Below are positions 9,292 to 20,358 of a stretch of 42,556 nt of DNA, one piece after another. Source of the stretch: Candidatus Aminicenantota bacterium (GTDB lineage Bacteria; Acidobacteriota; Aminicenantia; UBA2199). Location: positions 1 to 42,556 of the forward strand of contig JAUWQW010000008.1 of NCBI GenBank assembly GCA_030610885.1, read 5' to 3'. Each line of letters opens with the position of its first letter. Position 1 is the first letter of the stretch. The notes beneath the pieces were generated by a model that worked only from the letters and a program-made list of their open reading frames with translations, searched no databases and was not told the DNA's origin. The translations under genes and the position numbers were made by a program.

Positions 9292-11054
9292 AAAAAACAT
9301 TAATTTTTTTATTCATTATTTTTCTTTGTGTGAGTAGTTCACATTCTGAAATAATGAAATTAGCCGACATACAACCTGGAATGCAAGGTGAAGGTAAAAC
9401 AATATTCAAAGGCACAAAAATTGAAACTTTTAAGTTCAAAGTGCTTGGGTTTATTGAAAAATTTGTTCCTGACAAAAATTTAATTATTGTTGAAATAGAA
9501 TCTCCAGTTCTTGAAGGAGGGGGGATTTTAGAAGGTATGAGCGGAAGTCCTTTGTATATTAATGGAAAAATAATAGGGGCTGTATCTTACGGATTTAGCT
9601 TTTCAAAAAAACCAATTGCAGGAGTTACCCCAATTGAAAATATTATAGAGACTTCAGATTATAATAATCAGACATTTTTTATTGATATTTCGAATATTAA
9701 GGTTGAATTTGATAAAAAAAGCATAAAAAATGTTGTACATTTAATCCAAAAAGAATTAACAAAAAGAACAAATTTTTCTCCTGTTAGTAGTATCTCACCT
9801 ATAAAACTCATTTCAACAAATAAGGGGATAAATCCTTCTGTCCTTTCCTATTTAAAACCAATGTTTACTCCTTTAAGTAATATTAAATTTTCAAAAAATA
9901 TAAAAAAGAATGTTATCAATAGTAATTTATTTAAAATATCTGAAGGAGATGCTGCTTCAATTCCTCTAATAAAAGGTGATTTTGAATATTCTGCTTCAGG
10001 TACAGTTACTTATGTTGATGGTAAAAAAATATATTTGTTTGGTCACCCTTTTTTTAATTTGGGCACTGTTGATTTTCCCTTACATAAAGCAGAAATAATT
10101 TCAGTTGTCCCATCTTACCAAAGTGGTTTTAAACTTGCAGCCTCAAAGAACATGATAGGAACTGTACTTCAGGACAGGTTTTCCGGTGTTCAGGGAGAAT
10201 TAGGTGCAAAGCCCTATATGATTCCCTTAAAGGTTTTTCTGAAGAACAGAAATAGAAAATTTGATATTGAGATAGTGAATCACCCTCTATTAACTCCTTC
10301 TCTTTCTGCAATTTCCTTAATGAACATACTTTCATCTGAATACCAACAGTATGGTTTTCAATCATTAAGGATAAAGGGGAAAATATTTATAGAAAATGAA
10401 AAAAATATAGTTTTAGATGATCTTTTTAGTGGCTTGGATTCTTCTTATGAATTTACAAATTTAATTCTTGCTATAAATTTTTTTCTTATGAATAATAGAG
10501 ACAAAAGAATAAAAATTCAGAAGATAGATTTTGAAATAAGTAGCTCAGAGATAATAAAAAGAGCAAATATTGAAAATGTGATCATCAATAAGAATTCCTT
10601 TATGCCTGGTGAAATTGTGAGTATCAAACTCATTTTTAAAAATGAAAGAGGAAACAGAACAGTGGAAAAAATAAATGTGAAAGCCCCAAATTTAAAGTCA
10701 GGCTCAGATTTTTACTTAATGGTAGCAGATAAAGATGAAATGGCGAAATTTGATTCAAAAAACATTAAATCTGCATATTTTCCTATAAAATTGAGCTCAT
10801 TAATAAGAGCAATTAATAATCTAAGAAAGAACAACAGAGTCTATTTTAAAATATTGGCCCCAGTTAAAAGTTTGTTTATTAAAGGGTATGAATACTCAAA
10901 CCTTCCACAGAGTTTAAGAAATGTATTTGTTTTTAATTCTTCTTCAAATGTTCAATCAGAAATGACATATTCCACGTTAATGGAATATCAAATGAAGGTT
11001 CCAGCTGTTGTAAGAGGTAAGAAGCTATTTAAGTTGAAAATAAAAGAGAGGTAA
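9288..11054 (+). CDS. SpoIVB peptidase S55-like domain protein, exported
   Basis: Signal peptide; GMSGSPLYINGKIIGAVSYGF Ser motif; LFGHPFFNLGTVDFPLHKAEIISVVPS His motif. Confidence 0.78.
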   Translation: MKKTLIFLFIIFLCVSSSHSEIMKLADIQPGMQGEGKTIFKGTKIETFKFKVLGFIEKFVPDKNLIIVEIESPVLEGGGILEGMSGSPLYINGKIIGAVSYGFSFSKKPIAGVTPIENIIETSDYNNQTFFIDISNIKVEFDKKSIKNVVHLIQKELTKRTNFSPVSSISPIKLISTNKGINPSVLSYLKPMFTPLSNIKFSKNIKKNVINSNLFKISEGDAASIPLIKGDFEYSASGTVTYVDGKKIYLFGHPFFNLGTVDFPLHKAEIISVVPSYQSGFKLAASKNMIGTVLQDRFSGVQGELGAKPYMIPLKVFLKNRNRKFDIEIVNHPLLTPSLSAISLMNILSSEYQQYGFQSLRIKGKIFIENEKNIVLDDLFSGLDSSYEFTNLILAINFFLMNNRDKRIKIQKIDFEISSSEIIKRANIENVIINKNSFMPGEIVSIKLIFKNERGNRTVEKINVKAPNLKSGSDFYLMVADKDEMAKFDSKNIKSAYFPIKLSSLIRAINNLRKNNRVYFKILAPVKSLFIKGYEYSNLPQSLRNVFVFNSSSNVQSEMTYSTLMEYQMKVPAVVRGKKLFKLKIKER

Positions 11055-11055
11055 C

Positions 11056-13092
11056 ATGAGAAAAACCAAGGTTGCTTTTTTTGTTTTATTTTTGTTAGCA
11101 TATTGTCTTTGCAGGATATACCCTGTTCAAGTAAAGAAAATAGAATTAAAAAGTTATGAAGATTTTCAAAAAGGAGATTTGAAAGGAACAAGCATTGACA
11201 GTAGAGGTAGATTATCTATTGGACCTGAGATAAAATATTTAAAAGGACCGGAGAAAGAATACTATCTGTCACTTGATTTTATAGATGATAAGGAAATTTT
11301 TGTTGGCGTAGGGCATAACGCTGCAATCTATAAAATATTACCAGCAACAGGTAAGGTTGAAGAAATTTTTAAGACAGATCAACTCGATGTATATGCTATT
11401 CTAGTTAAAGATAATGGAGAGGTTTATGCAGGAACTTCTCCGAGTGGAAAAATTTATAAAATAGGAAAAGATAAAAAGGTTGTTGAATTTTATGATATTG
11501 ATGAAAAATTTATTTGGGATATAAAGGAAGACAAAGATGGGAACATCATTTGTGCAGTAGGGAATAATGGTGGCGTGTATAACATTAAAGGTCCTGGAGA
11601 TGGATATAAGGTTTTTGCACCAGAGGATTCTCATATTGTTGTTCTTTATATTACAAAAGATAACTCAATACTTGCTGGTAGCGGAGATCGGGGGATCCTG
11701 TATAAGATTAATAATGGAAAAGTTAAGGTATTATTTGATTCTCCTTTTGAAGAAATAAAAGGAATTTGTGAAGACATTAATGGAAATATTTTCTTTTCTG
11801 CTACAAAGGGAATAACTACCTATAAAGAGATAAGCAAAAATGGAATTGAACCCTTTTTTAATGATAAAAAAAACAAAAAAACCACAGGGATAAGTAATGA
11901 AAAAAGTGCCCTTTATTGCGTACATACAAATGGGATGGTTGAAAAAATTTGGTCATCTGAAAAAGAATATATATATTCAGTTTTTTATGATAAAAGAGAT
12001 GATGGAGTGTTTGTATGCACTGGAAATTCTGGAAGGTTGTATAAAATAAAAAAAGATAGAAGCTTTAATTTAATATTTGAGAGTGAATCAGCTCAATTAT
12101 TCAAAATAAAGGGAAATAGAAATGGGTTAATATTAATAACCAATAATTCAGCATCTATAATAAAAATTGAAGATAGATTAAATCCGAAAGGTACATATTT
12201 TTCAAAAATATTTGATTTACAAGTAAAATCAAGATTAGGGAAAATTTACTGGGATAGTTTAACACAAAGTAATTCAGGAATTTCTTTTTTTGTAAGAGCG
12301 GGAAATTCTAATATTCCGGATAAAACATGGTCTGAATGGTCACCTCCGTTTTATGATAAGGAAAATTCAAATTTGAATATTTCTGGATTTAGATATATAC
12401 AAGTCAAAGTTTTACTAAACTCATCAAATATGACTAAAAATCCCAATTTAGATAATTTTAGATTGTTTTATGTCCAGACAAATTTAAAACCTCTTATAGA
12501 AAAGATAGAAATCAGTAAACCTGATCATATGAAAATTAAAGATAAAGAAGAGAATAAAAAATTAAAAAACGAAAAGTATCTAAATATTAAATGGGAAGCA
12601 AATGACCCTAACGATGATTTATTAAAATACAATGTTTTTATTAAAAAGTTTATAAACAAAAATTGGATTATTTTAAAAAAAGATATAACTAAAAAAGAAT
12701 TAATCCTCTGGACTGAACTTTTTGAAGATGGAAAATATTTAATAAAAGTTGTTGCTGATGATAGTTTTGCCAATCCACATTCACAATCACAGTCACACAC
12801 AAAGATATCCCAGCCATTTTTCATTGATTCAACTGCCCCGCTCTTAAGTGATTTTATAATAAAAAATAACAGAATAAGCTTTAAAGCTATTGATACAATT
12901 TCTACCATTTCTGAGGTGTGTTATTCTTTTGATGGAAATGTATGGTTCCCTGTTTTTCCGAAAGATATGATAAATGATTCAAAATCTGAGGAATATGAAT
13001 TTGATATAATAAAACAAAATTCACAAACAATTGTTTTCATTAAGGTATCAGATGAATTCAAGAATTATAAAGTTTTTCAAAAAGAATTTTAA
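11056..13092 (+). CDS. Exported beta-propeller-like protein with C-terminal Ig/Fn3-like region
   Basis: Repeated blade-like segments (GEVYAGTSPSGKIYKIGKD, GNIICAVGNNGGVYNIKG, NSILAGSGDRGILYKINNG, GVFVCTGNSGRLYKIKKD); N-terminal signal-like segment. Confidence 0.72.
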   Translation: MRKTKVAFFVLFLLAYCLCRIYPVQVKKIELKSYEDFQKGDLKGTSIDSRGRLSIGPEIKYLKGPEKEYYLSLDFIDDKEIFVGVGHNAAIYKILPATGKVEEIFKTDQLDVYAILVKDNGEVYAGTSPSGKIYKIGKDKKVVEFYDIDEKFIWDIKEDKDGNIICAVGNNGGVYNIKGPGDGYKVFAPEDSHIVVLYITKDNSILAGSGDRGILYKINNGKVKVLFDSPFEEIKGICEDINGNIFFSATKGITTYKEISKNGIEPFFNDKKNKKTTGISNEKSALYCVHTNGMVEKIWSSEKEYIYSVFYDKRDDGVFVCTGNSGRLYKIKKDRSFNLIFESESAQLFKIKGNRNGLILITNNSASIIKIEDRLNPKGTYFSKIFDLQVKSRLGKIYWDSLTQSNSGISFFVRAGNSNIPDKTWSEWSPPFYDKENSNLNISGFRYIQVKVLLNSSNMTKNPNLDNFRLFYVQTNLKPLIEKIEISKPDHMKIKDKEENKKLKNEKYLNIKWEANDPNDDLLKYNVFIKKFINKNWIILKKDITKKELILWTELFEDGKYLIKVVADDSFANPHSQSQSHTKISQPFFIDSTAPLLSDFIIKNNRISFKAIDTISTISEVCYSFDGNVWFPVFPKDMINDSKSEEYEFDIIKQNSQTIVFIKVSDEFKNYKVFQKEF

Positions 13093-13139
13093 GATGACTG
13101 AACTATGCTTAGTTGGCAAATATAAGGAGATTTGAAAAT

Positions 13140-13514
13140 ATGAAGCAAAATGGAAAAATTACATTTGCAGGATTTATCTTTTTATTATTACTAGCATATG
13201 GAGGGTTTGTTGGAGTAAAATTAATAGGTGCAAAATATACGCAAGCTCAAATTAAAAATGAAGTGTCTGATAAGATTGGGTTTTTAAGAGGTACTGGTTT
13301 TACATCAGAAATGGGTGAACAAGCAATCGTAGAAATCTTATTGAAACATAAAAACGTTATATTTGACAAAGAACAAGGTGTTGTAGAACTGACCATTGAT
13401 AAGGGAAAAATGAAAATAAAATATTATTTTGAATATAAAATCGATATTGATCTCATTTTATTTAAAAAAATCAAATCTATTAAACATAATAACGAAATAA
13501 GAAGCTATGATTAA
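13140..13514 (+). CDS. Small single-pass membrane protein of unknown function (ORF track starts at TTG 13113; ATG 13140 preferred)
   Basis: AAGGAG at 13124-13129 precedes ATG 13140; one N-terminal TM helix. Confidence 0.65.
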   Translation: MKQNGKITFAGFIFLLLLAYGGFVGVKLIGAKYTQAQIKNEVSDKIGFLRGTGFTSEMGEQAIVEILLKHKNVIFDKEQGVVELTIDKGKMKIKYYFEYKIDIDLILFKKIKSIKHNNEIRSYD

Positions 13515-14547
13515 CGAAAATAGAGATCTGTTTTACATAAAAATTTTTTTAGGTTTTATAGCTTCTGTAATTTTCGTTATGATTTTAAAGGAGCTAAAAA
13601 CTGTTTTTATCCCATTAAGTATGTCTCTTTTATTGTATTTTCTATTTAATGGGGTTGTAAAGAAATTACTGACTTTGAAATTCCCTAAAGTTTTTATCCT
13701 AGCTTTTTTATTGATATTTATATTTATAATTTTTTATTTTTTGGGAGTATTGATTTTTACTGGAGTGTCATCTTTTATAAATAAATTCCCCATGTATAGT
13801 GATCGTATTACAGAATTGTTAAAGAGCCTTTCAACACAGTTAAAAATCCCTATAAGTGATGTAAACGATTATATAAATAATTTTGATTGGACAAAATCAG
13901 TAAATACAATAACTTCATTTGTATCTACAGCTTTTGGCTCTTTTGCTACTTTTGTTGGAAATTTGATATTAGTTATTATATTCTTGATTTTTATGCTATC
14001 TGGAAGAAATGTACTGACAGGGAGAGTATATAGAGCATTTAATGGCAATAAAGCAGATAAAATGATTTTTATTGTAAATTCAATAGAAAATCAAGTACAG
14101 CATTATCTTTTAATGAAAACATTTATAAGCCTGCTGACTGGAATTATTAGTGGATTAATTATTTGGATTGGGGGCATAGATTTTGTGATTTTTTCTGCTT
14201 TATTAATCTTTATTCTAAATTTTATCCCAAATTTTGGCTCGATTGTAGCAACATCATTTCCTATAATTATAGGATTAATAAAATATGGTCTTTCAATAAG
14301 AATTCTTATTATTGCAGGAGCTCTGACTTTAACTCAAATGATAATAGGAAATCTTTTTGAACCAAAAATAATGGGTGAGAGATTAAATTTATCACCTATA
14401 GTTATTTTGGTCTCTTTAATTTTCTGGGGATGGATATGGGGAATTATTGGAATGATATTGGCTGTACCCATTACTTCTGCTTTAAAAATCATATTTGCTA
14501 ATATAGGGTCTTTAAAACCAATTTCTGATTTAATAAGTGCAGAATAG
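13507..14547 (+). CDS. AI-2E family transporter (PerM-like)
   Basis: Multi-TM; LNFIPNFGSIVATSFPIIIGL and NLFEPKIMGERLNLSPIVILVSLIFWGWIWGIIGMILAVP motifs. Confidence 0.9.
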   Translation: MINENRDLFYIKIFLGFIASVIFVMILKELKTVFIPLSMSLLLYFLFNGVVKKLLTLKFPKVFILAFLLIFIFIIFYFLGVLIFTGVSSFINKFPMYSDRITELLKSLSTQLKIPISDVNDYINNFDWTKSVNTITSFVSTAFGSFATFVGNLILVIIFLIFMLSGRNVLTGRVYRAFNGNKADKMIFIVNSIENQVQHYLLMKTFISLLTGIISGLIIWIGGIDFVIFSALLIFILNFIPNFGSIVATSFPIIIGLIKYGLSIRILIIAGALTLTQMIIGNLFEPKIMGERLNLSPIVILVSLIFWGWIWGIIGMILAVPITSALKIIFANIGSLKPISDLISAE

Positions 14548-14573
14548 ATTGAAAATTTATTTATAAGTTCCTT

Positions 14574-17500
14574 TTAGTATAAAATATCAACTGTGCTCTT
14601 ACCGGTTAGTTTTTCTATGTCTTTTTTCATCGAAACAGTTGGCTTTAACCCTTCTTTTTTTGAGGATTTTATTGTTGTTTTATAGCCATTTTCATGCTTT
14701 ATTATAATAATATATGGGATAGAATCTTTGTTATTTTTTATTATATTATTTAATTTTTCATTAAAGGATTTTGTTAGTTGATTACAGTTTATTTTTATCA
14801 CAATTTTTCTTGCCTTTTTTTTTAGAAAAGTTTCAAGCTCAGTTATATTTTCCAGGTAAACATTAAGAGTTGTGTCATCATTGTCAGGTAAGACGCCTTG
14901 CAAAAAGTATGGAAAATCCAATCTTATATCATTTTTTATATCATTCCATTTATTTTTTTTATTAAATACCAAAACTTTGATTCTTCCTGTTAAATCTTCA
15001 AAAAACAATTCGCCGTAAAAATCACCTTTTTTTGATTTTTTCTGTTTAAATTCAGTAATAACACCACCCAACCTTATTTTTTCACCTTTTAATTCTTTTA
15101 TGTGGGAGATATTTATATTTGACACCTTTTCTATTTCATTTCTGTATTTTTCGATTGGATTGTGAGTTATATATATTCCAGTGATTTCTTTTTCACCTTT
15201 TATTATTTCATTTTCTGTCCACTCATTTTTTTCATGGTATCTTTTTGGGATAATTATATGAGAAGGATTTTCATGTTTTGAGAATAAAGATAGTTGGTTT
15301 TCATCTCTATTTTTATCAATAATTGAAGCATTCTTTATAACCTCTTCAACACTTTCAAAGAGTACTCTGCGTTTTATGTTAAAGCAATCCATAGCTCCTG
15401 ATTTAATCAAGCTTTCAATAACTGCTTTGTTAACTTTACTTAAATCTATCATTGTAACAAAATCAAAATAATTCTGAAAACTTCCCTCTTCTTTTCTTGT
15501 TTTTAGAATACTCTTAATAGCTGCATTTCCTACATTCTTTAAACCTTTCAATCCAAATCTTATTGAATTTGAAGTTTCAACTCTGAAATTCTCATAACTT
15601 TTGTTTATATTCGGTGCCAATATTTTGATCTCCATTTTTTTACATTCAGATATATATTGAATAATTTTGGATGAGGTAGATGTTTTTTCTGATTCGGAAG
15701 TTAGATGTGCTGACATAAAATATACTGGGAAATGAGCTTTTAAATATGCTGTTTGATAAGCAAGATAAGCATATGCAGTAGAATGAGATTTGTTAAAACC
15801 ATATTTAGCAAAGGTTTTTATCTGTGAAAAAATTTGATTGGTTTTATTTTTATTATAGCCTTTTTTTATAGCTCCTGTGATGAATTTATCTTCTATGTTT
15901 GGGATTTTATTTATCTGCTTCTTACCCATTATTTTGCGCATCTCATCTGCTTTGCCCATTGAAAAACCAGCAATTTTTACTGAAATTTGCATAACCTGTT
16001 CCTGAAAGACAATTATTCCATAAGTATCTTTTAAAATTCCTTCAAGTTCAGGAAAAATGTAAGTAACTTCTTCTTTACCTAATTTCCTTCTCACATAGGA
16101 ATTAGCCATTCCAGATTCCAGGGGGCCAGGTCTATAAAGTGCATTTAGGACAATCAGATCTTCTATTTTTTGTGGCTTAGTTCTTTTTAGATAGTCACGC
16201 ATTCCAGAACTCTCAAATTGAAAAACTCCATCAGTATTTCCATTTTGAAATATTTTAAATGTTTTTTTGTCATTAAACTTAATATTCTCAAGATCAATAT
16301 CAATATCCTCTATTTCTTTTACTTCATTTATTATGTTTTTTATTATTGTCAGGGTTTTAAGGCCAAGGATATCCATTTTTAAAAGGCCAATGTCTTCAAC
16401 CTCTTCTTTTTCAAATTGTGTGACAATTTCATCTTTTGTTTTATATAAAGGCATGAAGTTAGTCAATTTTTGGGGAGCTATTACAACTCCTGCAGCGTGC
16501 ATTGATGTGTGTCTGATATTATTTTCAAGTTTTAAGGCAAAATCTATAAGCTTAGGAACATCTTTTATTCTTTTTATCTCTTTCATTAAGTCTTTATTGG
16601 TTTTAATCTCATTTTTTAGGCTTACTTTGGGTCCTTCAGGTATCATTTTTGCAAGTTTATTTACATTACTAAGTGGAATCTCAAGTACTCTTCCTATATC
16701 GCGTATTGCCATTTTTGCTTTCATTCTTCCGAAAGTAACGATTTGTGCAACACTTTCTTTACCATATTTATCTCTTATATATTCAATAACATCATTTCTT
16801 CTTTCACGGTCAAAATCAATGTCAATATCAGGCAATGAAATCCTTTCTGGATTCAAAAATCGTTCAAATATTAAATCATACTCTAAAGGATCAATGCTTG
16901 TGACACCCATTACATATGCAACAAAACTTCCCACAACAGATCCTCTACCAGGTCCTATTGAAATATTATTTTCTTTTGAAAATCTTATTATGTCCCAAAC
17001 AATAAGGAAATAGCTTGGGAATCCCATTTCTCTTATTTTCTCTATTTCATAATCAAGACGTATTTTATATTCTTGTAAACTTTTTTTTTTATTTTTTAAT
17101 TTATTTTCAATTTTTTCAAAACCTTTTCTACATATCTGTTCAAAATAACCATCAACTGTTGTACCATCAGGGACTTTAAATTCTGGTAGATAATATGTTC
17201 CTAGTTTATAATCAAAATTACATTTAGCAGCTATATCTAATGTTGTTTCAATGGCTTCAGGTACCTCGGAAAATAACTCACGCATTTCATCAGGTGATTT
17301 AAAATACATCTCATCAGTTTGTTTTTTCATCGGTCTTTCTGGGTTTGACAGAACATCATTTGTTTGTAAACATATCAGTATTTCTCTTGCATCTGAGTCT
17401 TCTTTATACAGATAGTGAACATCATTTGTAGCTACAATAGGGATTGATAAATCTTTTGAAAGTTTAATTAATTTTGGTAAAACTTCAATTTGTTTTTCTA

Positions 17501-18041
17501 AAAAATGGTTTTGTATCTCTAAATAATAATCATCTTTAAATAATTCTCTGTACCACTTTGCAGCTTCATATGCTTTATCTTCTCTGTTACACAATAGATA
17601 ATATGGAACTTCTCCCTGTATACAGGATGAAAGAACAACCAAACCATCTTTATATTTCTTTAAAATGTCCTTATCAATTCTAGGCTTTCTGTAAAAACCT
17701 TCTTTATATGAGAATGTTATTATTTCAGAAAGATTTCTGTAGCCCTGCTCGTTTTTAACTAGAACGATTAGATGAAAATAATTCATTTCATGTTTGTTTT
17801 TATTAGGTTTAATAAATCTTGATTCAGGGGCTATGTATAACTCTGAGCCTATAATTGGCTTTATGTCGTTTTGTCTGGCTTTTTTGTAAAAGTTAACAGA
17901 ACCAAGGACATTCCCATGATCAGTGAGTGCTACAGCTGGCATATTTAGTTCTTTGGCTCTTTGAATCAATGAATCGATTTTTAAAGATGAATCAAGAAGA
18001 CTGTACTCTGAATGAACATGTAGATGAATAAAACTTTTCAT
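14574..18041 (-). CDS. dnaE: DNA polymerase III subunit alpha (track start 18071; MKSFIHLHVHSEYSLLD start at 18041 preferred)
   Basis: PHP motif HLHVHSEYSLLDS; IGPGRGSVVGSFVAYVMGVTSIDPLEYDLIFERFLNPER; PDIDIDFDRERR; KYGFNKSHSTAYAYLAYQTAYLKAHFP. Confidence 0.96.
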   Translation of the reverse strand: MKSFIHLHVHSEYSLLDSSLKIDSLIQRAKELNMPAVALTDHGNVLGSVNFYKKARQNDIKPIIGSELYIAPESRFIKPNKNKHEMNYFHLIVLVKNEQGYRNLSEIITFSYKEGFYRKPRIDKDILKKYKDGLVVLSSCIQGEVPYYLLCNREDKAYEAAKWYRELFKDDYYLEIQNHFLEKQIEVLPKLIKLSKDLSIPIVATNDVHYLYKEDSDAREILICLQTNDVLSNPERPMKKQTDEMYFKSPDEMRELFSEVPEAIETTLDIAAKCNFDYKLGTYYLPEFKVPDGTTVDGYFEQICRKGFEKIENKLKNKKKSLQEYKIRLDYEIEKIREMGFPSYFLIVWDIIRFSKENNISIGPGRGSVVGSFVAYVMGVTSIDPLEYDLIFERFLNPERISLPDIDIDFDRERRNDVIEYIRDKYGKESVAQIVTFGRMKAKMAIRDIGRVLEIPLSNVNKLAKMIPEGPKVSLKNEIKTNKDLMKEIKRIKDVPKLIDFALKLENNIRHTSMHAAGVVIAPQKLTNFMPLYKTKDEIVTQFEKEEVEDIGLLKMDILGLKTLTIIKNIINEVKEIEDIDIDLENIKFNDKKTFKIFQNGNTDGVFQFESSGMRDYLKRTKPQKIEDLIVLNALYRPGPLESGMANSYVRRKLGKEEVTYIFPELEGILKDTYGIIVFQEQVMQISVKIAGFSMGKADEMRKIMGKKQINKIPNIEDKFITGAIKKGYNKNKTNQIFSQIKTFAKYGFNKSHSTAYAYLAYQTAYLKAHFPVYFMSAHLTSESEKTSTSSKIIQYISECKKMEIKILAPNINKSYENFRVETSNSIRFGLKGLKNVGNAAIKSILKTRKEEGSFQNYFDFVTMIDLSKVNKAVIESLIKSGAMDCFNIKRRVLFESVEEVIKNASIIDKNRDENQLSLFSKHENPSHIIIPKRYHEKNEWTENEIIKGEKEITGIYITHNPIEKYRNEIEKVSNINISHIKELKGEKIRLGGVITEFKQKKSKKGDFYGELFFEDLTGRIKVLVFNKKNKWNDIKNDIRLDFPYFLQGVLPDNDDTTLNVYLENITELETFLKKKARKIVIKINCNQLTKSFNEKLNNIIKNNKDSIPYIIIIKHENGYKTTIKSSKKEGLKPTVSMKKDIEKLTGKSTVDILY

Positions 18042-18057
18042 CTGTTTTCTCTTAATT

Positions 18058-19593
18058 TTATTCCCATTCAATTGTTCCTGGTGGTTTTGAGGTTAAATCA
18101 TATGTCACTCTATTTATACCTTTAACTTCATTTACAACTCTGTTAGCAACTTTTTTTAAAAAATCATATGGAGCAGGATACCAATCAGCAGTCATTCCAT
18201 CAATGCTTTCAACCATTCTAACTACAGCTACATTTTCATATGTCCTAACATCTCCCATAACTCCAACGCTTTTAACTGGTAAAAGAATAACAAATGCCTG
18301 CCATACCTTATTATAGATTTTAAAATTATTTAATTCTTCTATTAATATTTCATCAGCAGATTGTAATTTTTTCACTTTATCTTCTGTTACTTCTCCAATT
18401 ATTCTCACTGCTAAACCGGGTCCTGGGAAAGGATGGCGATTAACAAATATTTCACTAAGACCAAGCTTTCTTCCAACCTCTCTTACTTCATCTTTGAATA
18501 ATTCCCTAAACGGCTCAATGATTTTCCATTCTATATTTTCAGGAAGACCACCAACATTGTGATGGCTTTTTATTTTCGCAGAAGGTCCGCTAACGGGATT
18601 TGATTCAATAACATCTGTATATAGTGTACCTTGAGCAAAAAAATCGGTTTTCCCAATTTTTCTTTCTACTGTTTTAAATGTATCGATAAATGTTTTGCCT
18701 ATTATTTTTCTTTTTTTTTCAGGAGACCTGATTTTTTTTAAATTTTTCAGAAAGATCTTAGAAGCATCTATTCCATAGACTTTAAGATTGAGCTGATTTC
18801 TAAATTTATTCATTAAATCTTTATGCTCATTTTTTCTAAGAAGTCCTGTATCAATAAAAACTGGTATTAATTGATTACCAATTGATTTTCTTAGTAATAA
18901 GGCAAGAACTGTAGAATCAACCCCTCCACTTAATCCGAGTATAACTTTTTGAGTTCCAACGCTTTTTCTGATTTTTAACATAGATGATTTAATAAAATCC
19001 TCCATATTCCAATCAGATTTTAGATTTGAAATTTCAAATAAAAAATTATAAATGATTTTTTTTCCTTCCTGAGTATGAGCAACCTCAGGATGAAATTGAA
19101 CTCCAAATATATTTCTTTTATTTGATTCAATAACAGAGATTTCTGTATTTTTTGTTTTACCAGTTACAATGAAATCTTTAGGGTATTGAGATATTTTGTC
19201 TCCGTGACTCATCCAGATCTTTGAATTGTTCTTTATATTTTTAAGAAGTTTACTTGTTCTTACGATTTCTAAGTTTGCTAGACCATATTCTCTGTTTTTT
19301 GCAGATTCAACTTTCATATTAAAAAGATATGCTATTAATTGAAGACCATAACAGATTCCTAAAATTGGTATTCCTAATTCCAGAACAGCAGGTTCTATTT
19401 TAGGGGAATTTTTCTCATAAACACTTGAAGGCCCTCCTGAAAGGATAATTGCACCTGGCTGAAAGTTCTTTATCTTTTCTATGTTTACATTGAATGGCAT
19501 GATTTCAGAGTAGATCTTTAATTCCCTTACTCTTCTTGCAATCAGTTTAGTATATTGAGATCCAAAATCTAAAATCAAAACACTATTTTTCAT
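18058..19593 (-). CDS. guaA: GMP synthase (glutamine-hydrolysing)
   Basis: GATase GICYGLQLIAY; PP-loop LGLSGGVDSTVLALLL; C-terminus TSKPPGTIEWE. Confidence 0.97.
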   Translation of the reverse strand: MKNSVLILDFGSQYTKLIARRVRELKIYSEIMPFNVNIEKIKNFQPGAIILSGGPSSVYEKNSPKIEPAVLELGIPILGICYGLQLIAYLFNMKVESAKNREYGLANLEIVRTSKLLKNIKNNSKIWMSHGDKISQYPKDFIVTGKTKNTEISVIESNKRNIFGVQFHPEVAHTQEGKKIIYNFLFEISNLKSDWNMEDFIKSSMLKIRKSVGTQKVILGLSGGVDSTVLALLLRKSIGNQLIPVFIDTGLLRKNEHKDLMNKFRNQLNLKVYGIDASKIFLKNLKKIRSPEKKRKIIGKTFIDTFKTVERKIGKTDFFAQGTLYTDVIESNPVSGPSAKIKSHHNVGGLPENIEWKIIEPFRELFKDEVREVGRKLGLSEIFVNRHPFPGPGLAVRIIGEVTEDKVKKLQSADEILIEELNNFKIYNKVWQAFVILLPVKSVGVMGDVRTYENVAVVRMVESIDGMTADWYPAPYDFLKKVANRVVNEVKGINRVTYDLTSKPPGTIEWE

Positions 19594-19642
19594 AACGTAT
19601 GTTCCCGATTTGAGACATATGAAACAACACTTTTATTGTTTC

Positions 19643-20185
19643 TTATTTTTTAAGTTTTAAGAGTTTGGATGCCATCATTCCAAAAATCATTCTTGATACA
19701 TCGAATATATTAATTCCTGCTTCTTTAGAAATTTCATTTATACTCTTTCTACCATCAATTTTTGAAATTACCATCCATTCTAAAGTTGATAATGAAATTT
19801 TTCTCCTTTCATTCCTATCAACTTCACTGAAAACTGGTATTGAATCCATTGAGCCAACTTTTTTTCTTAACAATTTCCATTCATCAATTCTTTTAGCAGA
19901 TTCCATAAGTAGTGAAGTTACTGATCTTTCTATTGATGCTTTTGTATTAAAACGTCCTTCTTCAAAAACAAATTCACCTTCTTCCCATGAAGTTAATGTA
20001 AACACAGCATCTTCTCCATTGAAATTTTCAACCTCAGCATGATTGATCTCACCTTTATCAATAAATATAAAACCTTTTTCGCCAGTGTTTTTTGTGATAA
20101 TAAATCTACCAGTCTGTTTTGAGTTAGAAACCAGCTGCATAATATCAGCTAAATTCACAGATTTAAGTGACCCACTTAAGCTCAT
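19643..20185 (-). CDS. DUF4388 (PATAN-like) domain protein
   Basis: MSLSGSLKSVNLADIMQLVSNSKQTGRFIITKNTGEKGFIFIDKGEINHAEVENFNGEDAVFTLTSWEEGEFVFE pattern. Confidence 0.75.
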   Translation of the reverse strand: MSLSGSLKSVNLADIMQLVSNSKQTGRFIITKNTGEKGFIFIDKGEINHAEVENFNGEDAVFTLTSWEEGEFVFEEGRFNTKASIERSVTSLLMESAKRIDEWKLLRKKVGSMDSIPVFSEVDRNERRKISLSTLEWMVISKIDGRKSINEISKEAGINIFDVSRMIFGMMASKLLKLKK

Positions 20186-20358
20186 TTTTTTAATTTTTGT
20201 TCTTAGTATAGAATATTATAGGTTTATTACTATTTTGTCAAGGAATTAATTTGCAATTAAAGATTTTTTTATTTTATTTCTTACAATAAAGTAATTAGAT
20301 TAGAATTCAAAAAAACCGCTCCGTTTTAATCTGCAAATAACAAAATCAACCAATCTAA

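Noticed and set aside
16267-17013. 248-aa plus-strand ORF antisense to dnaE
   Set aside because: Low-complexity Ser/Ile-rich translation, opposite a confidently assigned dnaE; antisense artefact.
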